Assembly: GCA_965365655.1 (NCBI GenBank)
Contig: CBDUCN010000099.1
Span: forward strand, 1-15,517
Reading direction: 5' to 3'
Source: JBFHNV01 sp965365655
GTDB taxonomy: Bacteria > Pseudomonadota > Gammaproteobacteria > HK1
DNA: 15,517 nucleotides
In this document: piece after piece, positions 5,920 through 12,346 of the stretch
Layout of the letters: every line of letters begins with the position of its first letter
How positions within the stretch are numbered: position 1 is the first letter of the stretch
The notes under the pieces: generated by a model
What the model was told of the DNA's origin: nothing
Seen by the model: the letters and a program-made list of their open reading frames with translations, nothing else
Databases searched by the model: none
Position numbers and translations under genes: made by a program

Positions 5920-8900
5920 GTGAAGCTGGTCCACGACGGCCGCGGCGCCGTGTCCAACGCCGCCGCCAGCGAACATCACACCGCCGCGCAGCACTCCGAC
6001 GCGTGCCGGCTGCGCGCGATGTTCGACCAGGCCGAGATGGGCATCCTCGTCGAGGACGCGACCGGCAGCCTGCTCTACGCGAACCCCGCCCTGGCCCGCC
6101 TGCTCGGGCTCGACGACGCGGCCGCGTTGCACGCCGCCGGGTCGATGCTGGGCTTCCTCGACGACGACGAGCGCGGGCGCTGGCTCGGCTACGGGCTGGC
6201 GCGCTGCGGCGGCGGCGACGCGCCCAGCCACTACAGGGTCCGGGTGCGGCACGCCGACGGCGGGATTCGCGTGCTGCACAACGTGGTGACCCCGATGCGC
6301 TGGGAAGGGCGTATCGCGACCCAGGGCGTGCTGGTCGACGTCTCGGAGGAGGTCGCCGCCCGCGAGCGCGCGCGCAGCGCCGAGCAATGCCTCGCCCAGG
6401 CGCTGCAGAGCATTGCCGACGGCTTCGTGCTCTTCGACGCCGACGAGCGTCTGGTCATCTGCAACGGCGCCTACCGCGAGCTGTACCCGCAGGGCCTGCG
6501 CTCACGGGTGGTCGCCGGCGCACGCTTCGACGACCTGCTGCGCGCGTGCGTGGCCGAGGGGTGCTTCAGCGACGCGATCGGCCAGGAGGAACGCTGGATC
6601 GCGCGACGCCTCGCCGAGTACCGCAACGGCCGCGGCTCGATGGAGGTGCGCCGCCGCGACGGCGGCTGGCACCGCGTGCAGCACCACCGCCTGGACGACG
6701 GCGCGACGATCGTCGTGTGCACCGACATCAGCGAGCTGAAGGCGCGCGAGGCGGCGCTCGAGGGCAGCGAGGCGCGCTTTCGCGACTACCTCGCGAGCTC
6801 CAGCGACTGGTTCTGGGAGACCGACGCCGCGCACCGCTTCACCTATCTGTCGTCTCGCTTCACCGAGCTCACCGGCATCCCGCAATCGGAGTTCATCGGG
6901 CGCTTCCGCGGCGAGGTGGCACCGAAGGGCGCCGATCCCGCGGTGTGGCAGCGCCACCTCGAGGATCTCCGCGCCCACCGCCCGTTCCGGGGCCTGCGCT
7001 ACTGGACCGAGGACCGCGCCGGCGTGCGCCGCCACTACGAGGTGAGCGGCGTCCCGCTGTTCGGCGACGACGGTCGCTTCGCCGGCTACCGCGGCACCGG
7101 CCTCGACTGCACCGCCGAGGTGCAGGCGCTGGAGGCGCGGGAGCGATACCAGGAAGCCATCGAGAACCTCAGCGACGGCTACGCGCTGTTCGACGCCGAC
7201 GACCGGCTGCTGGCGTGGAACAGCGCGTGGGTCGCGTTCGCGACGCCGCAGGCCGCGCCGACCCTCGAGGCCGGCATGCGCTTCGAGGACATCGTGCGCC
7301 GCAACGTCGCCCACGGCCTGTTCCCTAGGGCGGCCGGGGATCCGGAGGGCTGGATCGCGCAACGCATGCGCCTGCATCGCGAGTGCCGCGAGCCCTTCGA
7401 GATCCACCGTGACACCGGAAACTGGTATCAGGTGCGCGAGCGCCGCACCCCGCAGGGCGGCACCATGGTCACCGTCGGCGAGGTCACCGAGCTCAAGCGC
7501 CGCGAGCAGGCGTTGCGCGAGTCCGAGGAGCGCTTCAGGGATTTCGCGGAGACGGCCGCCGACTGGTTCTTCGAGACCGACGCCGAGCTGCGCTTCACGT
7601 TCGTCTCGCACCGCTTCGAGTCCCTGACCGGCATCCACCCCGAGTCCCTCGCCGGGCGGCCGTTCGCGAGCATCGCCGCGCCGGCGCCCGTGGAGCATGC
7701 CCCGGTGGAGCGCGTGCTCGCCGCGATGCACGCGCGGGAGACGCTGGAGGACGCCGAGTTCGAGGGGCTCGCGACGCTGAGCGACGGCGTGGTGCACAGC
7801 ATCAGCGCGCGCGCGGTGTTCGACGCGGACGGCCGGTTCGCCGGCTATCGCGGCACGGGCCGCGACATCACCGAGGCGCGCAAACTCTCCCGCCAGCTCG
7901 CGTGGCAGGCCAGCCACGACGAGCTGACCGGGCTCGTGAACCGGCGCGAGTTCGAGCTGCGCCTCGCGCGCGCCGTGGCATCGGCCCAGGGCGGCGCGGC
8001 CCGCCACGCGCTGTGCTACGTGGACCTGGACCAGTTCAAGGTGCTCAACGACACCTGCGGCCACGTCGCGGGCGACGAGCTGCTGCGCCGTCTCGGGCGA
8101 ACGCTCAAGCAGAAGGTGCGCGCGCGGGACACTCTCGCGCGCCTCGGCGGCGACGAGTTCGCGCTGCTCCTCGAGCACTGCTCCCTCGAGCAGGCGGCGG
8201 CGGTCGCGGAATCGGTGCGCACGACCGTCGAGGGCTTCGAGTTCGCGTGGGACGGCAAGCCCTTCCGTGTCGGCGCGAGCATCGGGCTCGTGCCCATCGA
8301 CGGCGCCCACGGCGACGCCTCGCAGGCGCTGCGCGCCGCCGACAATGCGTGCTACCTCGCGAAGGACGGTGGCCGCAACCGGGTGCACGTGTACATGCCG
8401 CAGGACCGCGGCATCGCCCGCCGCGAGGGCGAGATGCACTGGGTCGCGCGCATCAACCGCGCGCTGGCCGAGGATCGCCTGACGCTGCTCGCGCAGCCGA
8501 TCGTCGCGACGCCCGGCGCGCAGGCCCCGGAGAGCGGCGCCCGGCACGAGCTTCTGCTGCGCCTTCGCGACGACGACGGCACGCTGATCCCGCCGCGCGC
8601 GTTCCTGCCCGCCGCGGAGCGCTACGGGCTCGCGAACCGCGTGGACCGCTGGGTCGTCGAGCACGTGCTGGGCTGGCTGGACGCGCACCGCTCGCATCTC
8701 TCGCCGGATGCCCGGCTGTGCGTCAATCTCTCGGGACAGTCCCTCAACGACGGCGAGTTCCTGGCCTACCTCGACGCGCGGCTGCGCGACGACGCGCCGC
8801 GCGCGCGCACGCTGTGCTTCGAGGTGACCGAGACCGCGGCCATCGCGAACATGCACAACGCCCGCGAGTTCCTGGGCACGCTCCGAAGCCACGGTTGCGA

Positions 8901-9192
8901 GATCGCGCTGGACGACTTCGGCACGGGCCTGTCGTCCTTCGCGTACCTGCGCGACCTGCCGGTGGACTACCTGAAGATCGACGGCAGCTTCATCCGCGGC
9001 ATCGAGCACGACCCGGTGTCGCTGTCCATCGTGCGCTCCATCAACGAGATCGGCCACGTGCTCGGCAAGCGCACCATCGCCGAGTACGTGGAGAACGAGG
9101 CCGTGGCCCGCCTCGTGACCGGGCTGGGCGTGGACTACCTGCAGGGCTTCGGCGTGGGCATGCCGGAACCGCTCGATGCGCTCCTCGGCTGA
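5920..9192 (+). CDS. Cytosolic five-PAS GGDEF-EAL cyclic-di-GMP enzyme
   Basis: The 1090-residue protein has no membrane segment. It carries PAS domains at about 28-145, 154-277, 283-405, 408-532 and 534-656, then GGDEF (661-825) and EAL (841-1087). The cyclase site GGDEF (743-747), the metal Asp in YVDLDQF and the product-inhibition site RARD (734-737, five residues before GGDEF) are intact. In the EAL domain, ELL (E877), NLSGQS, EVTET, DDFGTG, DYLKIDG, AEYVE and LQGFGVG retain the usual catalytic and metal residues. It may therefore make and degrade c-di-GMP, with direction set by the PAS inputs. PAS 2 and 4 resemble each other (SxGxxLFDADxRL), as do PAS 3 and 5 (SDWFWETD / ADWFFETD). The GTG at 5920 is chosen for its GGGAG seven bases upstream; an in-frame GTG at 5848 would add 24 residues. 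The next gene overlaps its stop. Confidence 0.92.
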   Translation: MKLVHDGRGAVSNAAASEHHTAAQHSDACRLRAMFDQAEMGILVEDATGSLLYANPALARLLGLDDAAALHAAGSMLGFLDDDERGRWLGYGLARCGGGDAPSHYRVRVRHADGGIRVLHNVVTPMRWEGRIATQGVLVDVSEEVAARERARSAEQCLAQALQSIADGFVLFDADERLVICNGAYRELYPQGLRSRVVAGARFDDLLRACVAEGCFSDAIGQEERWIARRLAEYRNGRGSMEVRRRDGGWHRVQHHRLDDGATIVVCTDISELKAREAALEGSEARFRDYLASSSDWFWETDAAHRFTYLSSRFTELTGIPQSEFIGRFRGEVAPKGADPAVWQRHLEDLRAHRPFRGLRYWTEDRAGVRRHYEVSGVPLFGDDGRFAGYRGTGLDCTAEVQALEARERYQEAIENLSDGYALFDADDRLLAWNSAWVAFATPQAAPTLEAGMRFEDIVRRNVAHGLFPRAAGDPEGWIAQRMRLHRECREPFEIHRDTGNWYQVRERRTPQGGTMVTVGEVTELKRREQALRESEERFRDFAETAADWFFETDAELRFTFVSHRFESLTGIHPESLAGRPFASIAAPAPVEHAPVERVLAAMHARETLEDAEFEGLATLSDGVVHSISARAVFDADGRFAGYRGTGRDITEARKLSRQLAWQASHDELTGLVNRREFELRLARAVASAQGGAARHALCYVDLDQFKVLNDTCGHVAGDELLRRLGRTLKQKVRARDTLARLGGDEFALLLEHCSLEQAAAVAESVRTTVEGFEFAWDGKPFRVGASIGLVPIDGAHGDASQALRAADNACYLAKDGGRNRVHVYMPQDRGIARREGEMHWVARINRALAEDRLTLLAQPIVATPGAQAPESGARHELLLRLRDDDGTLIPPRAFLPAAERYGLANRVDRWVVEHVLGWLDAHRSHLSPDARLCVNLSGQSLNDGEFLAYLDARLRDDAPRARTLCFEVTETAAIANMHNAREFLGTLRSHGCEIALDDFGTGLSSFAYLRDLPVDYLKIDGSFIRGIEHDPVSLSIVRSINEIGHVLGKRTIAEYVENEAVARLVTGLGVDYLQGFGVGMPEPLDALLG
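6379..7890 (+). repeat. Tandem duplication of a two-PAS module inside the first c-di-GMP gene
   Basis: Two consecutive units of about 250 codons (6379-7137 and 7141-7890) each consist of an A-type PAS (DGFVLFDADERL / DGYALFDADDRL, then EERWIARRL / PEGWIAQRM and DISELKARE / EVTELKRRE) followed by a B-type PAS (SEARFRDY...DWFWETD...TELTGI / SEERFRDF...DWFFETD...ESLTGI). A third, shorter A-B unit begins the downstream gene (about 9245-9930). The repeat is clear in protein and diverged in DNA. Confidence 0.75.
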
Positions 9193-11233
9193 GCGTCGGC
9201 CGATGCACGCGGATCGGCTTGAGCCGCGCCCGGGACACGGCATCGAGCCGGATCTGCGGGCGCTGCTGGACGCCGTCGACGACGGCATGGCGATCCTCGA
9301 CACACGACACCGGCTGCTCGCGTGCAACGCCGCGTGGACGCTGGCCCACGAGGCGCTGCTGGGCGAAGCCCCGGCGCCCGGCGACGACTTCGCAGCCACC
9401 CTCTCGCGCACCCGCCAGGGCCGCTATCGCGAACACCTCGCACGCTGCGACGGGCGCTGGCTGGAACTGCGCTGGCCGGGCGAGCGCTGGCTGCGGGCAC
9501 GCTGCGCCCCGATGGCGGACGGACGGCTGCTCGCGCTGCTGGTCGACGTGACCGCCGAGCGCGCGCACGAGCGCGCGCTGCTGGAGGACGTGGAGAGGTT
9601 CCGGGCCTACGCCGAGACCTCCGGCGACTGGCTGTGGGAGCTGGACGAGCAGCTGCGCTACACCTGGATCGCGGGCAGCGCCCATGGCGCGGGAGACGCG
9701 CTGGTGGGCGCCTCCTTCCCCGAGCGCCTGCGCGAGCTCGCGATGAACGCGGGCGACCTCGAGCCCATCGTGCGCGCGCTGCACGCGCGCGAGCCGTTCC
9801 GCGACCTGTCGCTGCGGCTGCGCGGCGAGGACGGCGCGGAGTGCGCCGTCAGCCTGAGCGCGGCGCCGTTCGCCGGGCCCGACGGCAGCTTCCGGGGCTT
9901 TCGCGGCATCGGACGCAACGTCACCGAGGCCAGCGAGCTCGCGAACCGCCTCGCCTACCAGGCGCACCACGACGACCTCACCGGGCTCGCGAACCGGCGC
10001 GCCCTCGAGCAGCGCATCGCGGCGCTGCTCGAGGGCGGCAGCCACGACCCCGGCCACGCGCTGCTGTTCCTCGACATGGATCAGATCAAGGTGCTCAACG
10101 ACACCTGCGGCCACGCCGCGGGCGACGCGCTGCTCGGGCGCGTGGCGCGCCGGCTGCGCGAGGCGCTGCGCGGCGCGGAGACGGTGGCGCGGGTCGGCGG
10201 CGACGAGTTCGCGATCCTGCTGCGGGACTGCGATCCGGAGCGCGCGATGACCATCGCGGAGAAGATCCGCGACAGCATCCAGAAGCGCCCGTTCGTGTGG
10301 CAGGGGCAGCACTTCCGCGTCACCGCCAGCATCGGCGTGGCGCTGCTGGGCCCGGAGATGGACAGCGCCGCCGCGGTCATGCGCGCCGCCGACTCCGCCT
10401 GCTACGCGGCCAAGGAGGGCGGGCGCAACCGCGCGAAGCTCTACGCGCTGGACGACTCCACCCTCAACATCCGCCAGGGCGAGATGCACTGGGTGGCGCG
10501 CCTGCACCGCGCGCTCGCCGAGAAGCTCTTCGAGCTCTACCTGCAACCCATCGCGCCGGCCGCCGGTGACGGCGAGCCGCACCGCCACTTCGAGACGCTG
10601 CTGCGCCTGAACGGCCCCGACGGGAGATGCTTCTCGCCGGGCGCGTTCATGCCGGCCGCGGAGCGCTACAACCTCGCGAGCCAGATCGACTCGTGGGTGC
10701 TGGACGAGGCGCTGGCCTGGCTGGAACGCTCGCCAATGTTCTTCGAGCAGCTCGAGGTGCTGTCGGTGAACCTGTCCGGCCAGTCGCTGGGCGAGGCCGC
10801 GTTCCTCGGCCACGTGCGCGATCGCATCCGCCGCTACCCGCACGCGGCGCGCAAGCTGTGCTTCGAGATCACCGAGACCGCCGCGATCTCCAACCTCGAG
10901 CAGGTGCAGGAGTTCATGGCGTCACTGCGCAGCTGCGGCTGCCGCTTCGCGCTCGACGACTTCGGCGCGGGGCTGTCGTCCTTCGCGTACCTGCGCACGC
11001 TGGACGTGGACTACCTCAAGATCGACGGCATGTTCATCCGCGACCTCGAAGACGACCCCATCCACGTCGCGATGGTGCGCTCCATCAACGAGGTGGGCCA
11101 CGTGATGGGCAAGAAGACCATTGCCGAGTACGTCGAGACCGACGCCGTGCGCGAACGCCTCGCGGGCCTCGGCGTGGATCTCGTGCAGGGCTACGGTATC
11201 GGCAGGCCGGTGCCGTTCGCGGACGTGGTGTGA
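9176..11233 (+). CDS. Cytosolic two-PAS GGDEF-EAL cyclic-di-GMP enzyme, paralogue of upstream gene
   Basis: The 685-residue protein has an A-type PAS (about 24-135, DDGMAILDTRHRLLACNAAW), a B-type PAS (139-258, ERFRAYAETSGDWLWELD), GGDEF (261-425) and EAL (440-685). No membrane segment or signal peptide is seen. The cyclase motif GGDEF (341-345) and FLDMDQIKVLND are intact, but the inhibitory RxxD is RGAE (332-335). The EAL residues are kept: ETL (E473), NLSGQS, EITET, DDFGAG, DYLKIDG, AEYVE and VQGYGIG. Long stretches match the upstream protein, such as GEMHWVAR, LSSFAYLR and the region around SINE.GHV.GK.TIAEYVE, so the pair arose by duplication. The ATG at 9176 overlaps the upstream gene by 17 bases and has GGAA eight bases before it; an ATG at 9203 (residue 10) is an alternative. 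Either implies co-transcription and coupled translation. Confidence 0.92.
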   Translation: MRSSAERRPMHADRLEPRPGHGIEPDLRALLDAVDDGMAILDTRHRLLACNAAWTLAHEALLGEAPAPGDDFAATLSRTRQGRYREHLARCDGRWLELRWPGERWLRARCAPMADGRLLALLVDVTAERAHERALLEDVERFRAYAETSGDWLWELDEQLRYTWIAGSAHGAGDALVGASFPERLRELAMNAGDLEPIVRALHAREPFRDLSLRLRGEDGAECAVSLSAAPFAGPDGSFRGFRGIGRNVTEASELANRLAYQAHHDDLTGLANRRALEQRIAALLEGGSHDPGHALLFLDMDQIKVLNDTCGHAAGDALLGRVARRLREALRGAETVARVGGDEFAILLRDCDPERAMTIAEKIRDSIQKRPFVWQGQHFRVTASIGVALLGPEMDSAAAVMRAADSACYAAKEGGRNRAKLYALDDSTLNIRQGEMHWVARLHRALAEKLFELYLQPIAPAAGDGEPHRHFETLLRLNGPDGRCFSPGAFMPAAERYNLASQIDSWVLDEALAWLERSPMFFEQLEVLSVNLSGQSLGEAAFLGHVRDRIRRYPHAARKLCFEITETAAISNLEQVQEFMASLRSCGCRFALDDFGAGLSSFAYLRTLDVDYLKIDGMFIRDLEDDPIHVAMVRSINEVGHVMGKKTIAEYVETDAVRERLAGLGVDLVQGYGIGRPVPFADVV

Positions 11234-11470
11234 CGCAGCGCGGACGGGCCGCCCCTCGCGCCGACGCTCGGCGGGAACGAGAAGCGGCGTGCCGGTCGTC
11301 CCGCCGCGCGACGGCTCGCGGGAGGCCCGCGCTCGTTCGCCGTATGCCTGCCCGCCCGGTCGCGGTGGGACCGAAGCGCGATTCGGGGATGTCCGGCGCG
11401 CCGCGGCCCGTTGCGGCGGGAACGCCCGGGGCGGCGACCACCGGAAGGCGATCCGCCCCGCGCGCCCGCG
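11234..11470. other. Gene-free convergent gap
   Basis: These 237 bases lie between the stop of the second c-di-GMP gene (plus strand) and the stop of the small membrane-protein gene (minus strand). I see no convincing coding region. There is a six-base-pair hairpin (CGCCGA-CGC-TCGGCG, 11259-11273) 26 bases after the upstream stop, without a T-run, so an intrinsic terminator is not established. Confidence 0.5.
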
Positions 11471-11743
11471 TCACTGCCAGGGCTTGAACTTCGCGTCGAA
11501 ACGGTTGCACTGGAACGTCACGAACTGCCAGGGGCTGCACTGGTAGTTCTCGATGGCGTCGGTGAACATGAAGAACAGCAGAAGCGCGAACATCAGGATC
11601 GCGCCCGCGATTGCGAGGCGATCCTTGAGCACCTTGCGCCGGGTCACCGCCGGGTCCTCGTCGCCCGGAGATTCGGTCAGCCCCAGCCGACGCCTCGGAT
11701 CGTCGTCGTGGCGATCTTGCGGGGGTATTCGTGGCTCGTTCAT
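11471..11743 (-). CDS. Small single-pass membrane protein, function unknown
   Basis: I do not recognise this 90-residue protein. It has a charged, Pro/Asp/Arg-rich N-terminal part (1-42, including RHDDDPRRRLG and TRRKVLKDR), one hydrophobic segment (about 43-61, LAIAGAILMFALLLFFMF) and a 29-residue C-terminal tail rich in aromatic residues with two Cys (C69, C79) and a terminal FKPWQ. The basic residues just before the hydrophobic segment predict N-terminus in the cytoplasm and the Cys-containing tail outside, where the two Cys could form a disulfide. The ATG at 11743 is strongly supported by AGGGGAGG seven bases upstream; a longer in-frame reading to 11836 lacks such support. It lies 115 bp downstream of the ArsR gene on the same strand, with a hairpin between, so joint transcription is possible but uncertain. 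Confidence 0.8.
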   Translation of the reverse strand: MNEPRIPPQDRHDDDPRRRLGLTESPGDEDPAVTRRKVLKDRLAIAGAILMFALLLFFMFTDAIENYQCSPWQFVTFQCNRFDAKFKPWQ

Positions 11744-11806
11744 CGGATGGCCTCCCCTGTGGATGCCGAAACACCGGGCGCAGCGCAGCGCCGTGCCTCG
11801 CCGGCG

Positions 11807-11832
11807 GACCGGGGCCGCCGTCGGCGCCGGTC
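11807..11832 (-). terminator. Hairpin between the ArsR gene and the small membrane-protein gene
   Basis: A 26-base inverted repeat has outer arms GACCGG/CCGGTC and inner arms GCCG/CGGC, separated by one G-G mismatch, with a four-base loop. It begins 26 bases after the ArsR stop codon. No T-run follows on the minus strand, so it is at best a weak or Rho-aided terminator, or a transcript-stabilising structure. Confidence 0.35.
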
Positions 11833-11858
11833 GCACGCCCGACGACCGCTCACCGCCG

Positions 11859-12200
11859 TCACGCCCCCGCGTCTTCCTCCTTCGGCTCGATCACGTGATC
11901 GACCATGTCGAAGAGCACACAGCGAATGTGCTCGTCGGCCACCGAGTAGAAGATCTGCCTGCCGCGGCGCTGCGGCCGCAGCAGCCGTGCGGCCCGCAGC
12001 AGCCGCAGGTGATGGCTGACCAGCGAGCCGGACAGGCCGAGCCGCTCGGCGATGTCGCTCACGCAGACCGGCTCGCCCAGGCAGGCGAGAACGATCCGCA
12101 GTCGACTGCCCTCGCCCATCAGGCGGAAGGTGTCGGCGAGCTCGGCGGTCTGGCCCTCGTCGAGCGCCGGTGCAGGCCGCCCGGAGTGCAATTCAGGCAA
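11859..12200 (-). CDS. ArsR/SmtB-family repressor with alpha5 zinc-type site
   Basis: The 113-residue protein is a winged-helix, dimeric, metal-responsive repressor. The ArsR fold is seen from FRLMGEGSRLRIVLACLG (25-42) through recognition region VSDIAERLGLSGSLVSHHLRLLRAARLL (47-74) and wing RRGRQIFYSV (78-87). The C-terminal helix reads D89-x-H91-x10-H102-x2-E105, which is exactly the alpha5 metal-site spacing of zinc sensors SmtB (DxH, HxxE) and CzrA. C46 sits where other members have the ELCVC metal motif, but the second Cys of that motif is Ser here, so an arsenic or cadmium alpha3 site is unlikely. Zinc or cobalt sensing is therefore inferred. The start is TTG at 12200; an in-frame stop lies closely upstream and no suitable ATG follows before the fold begins. 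A palindromic operator lies four bases upstream. No metal transporter gene is in the window. Confidence 0.93.
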   Translation of the reverse strand: MPELHSGRPAPALDEGQTAELADTFRLMGEGSRLRIVLACLGEPVCVSDIAERLGLSGSLVSHHLRLLRAARLLRPQRRGRQIFYSVADEHIRCVLFDMVDHVIEPKEEDAGA

Positions 12201-12204
12201 AGTA

Positions 12205-12218
12205 TGAATACCTATTCA
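12205..12218. promoter_or_regulatory. SmtB-like operator of the ArsR gene
   Basis: TGAATACCTATTCA is a perfect 6-2-6 inverted repeat immediately upstream of the ArsR start. It is close to the known SmtB/CzrA-type operator core, two TGAA half-sites facing each other around a central two-base spacer. Its AT-richness stands out sharply from the surrounding DNA. Binding here would block the start of the ArsR transcript, giving autorepression relieved by metal. Confidence 0.7.
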
Positions 12219-12225
12219 CTCGTTT

Positions 12226-12231
12226 AGTCTA
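12226..12231 (-). promoter_or_regulatory. Candidate -10 element of the ArsR gene
   Basis: On the minus strand this reads TAGACT, four of six to the sigma70 -10 consensus. It would place the transcription start just before or at the edge of the operator palindrome, so a bound repressor would sit at or just after position +1. No -35 is evident. Confidence 0.3.
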
Positions 12232-12300
12232 ACGCGGGCGCGACACGGCCGGAAGGGCAGGAGGACGCGACGCGCGATGTCCGGTCCTCTGCAGGCATGG

Positions 12301-12326
12301 CGCGTCCCGCGCCGGCGTGGGACGCG
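12301..12326 (-). terminator. Strong hairpin after dnaE2
   Basis: Arms CGCGTCCCGCG and CGTGGGACGCG pair over 11 positions (one G-T wobble) around a CCGG loop, starting 20 bases after the dnaE2 stop codon. No T-run follows on the minus strand. Position and strength suggest a transcription end or a 3' stabilising structure that separates dnaE2 from the ArsR gene downstream. Confidence 0.45.
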
Positions 12327-12346
12327 GCGGGTCGCCGTCCCCCGGC

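Noticed and set aside
6502..9411. A 969-residue minus-strand open frame antisense to the first c-di-GMP gene (and a similar 600-residue one at 9041-10843).
   Set aside because: Such frames are expected opposite very GC-rich genes; the predicted proteins show no domain, and the plus-strand genes have full domain architecture.
11259..11273. Hairpin CGCCGA-CGC-TCGGCG after the second c-di-GMP gene as an intrinsic terminator.
   Set aside because: The stem has only six pairs and no T-run follows; short GC hairpins are common by chance in this composition.
11744..11836. A longer version of the small membrane protein starting at 11836.
   Set aside because: The added 31 residues are Arg/Ala-rich without features and overlap the hairpin, while the ATG at 11743 has an excellent ribosome binding site.
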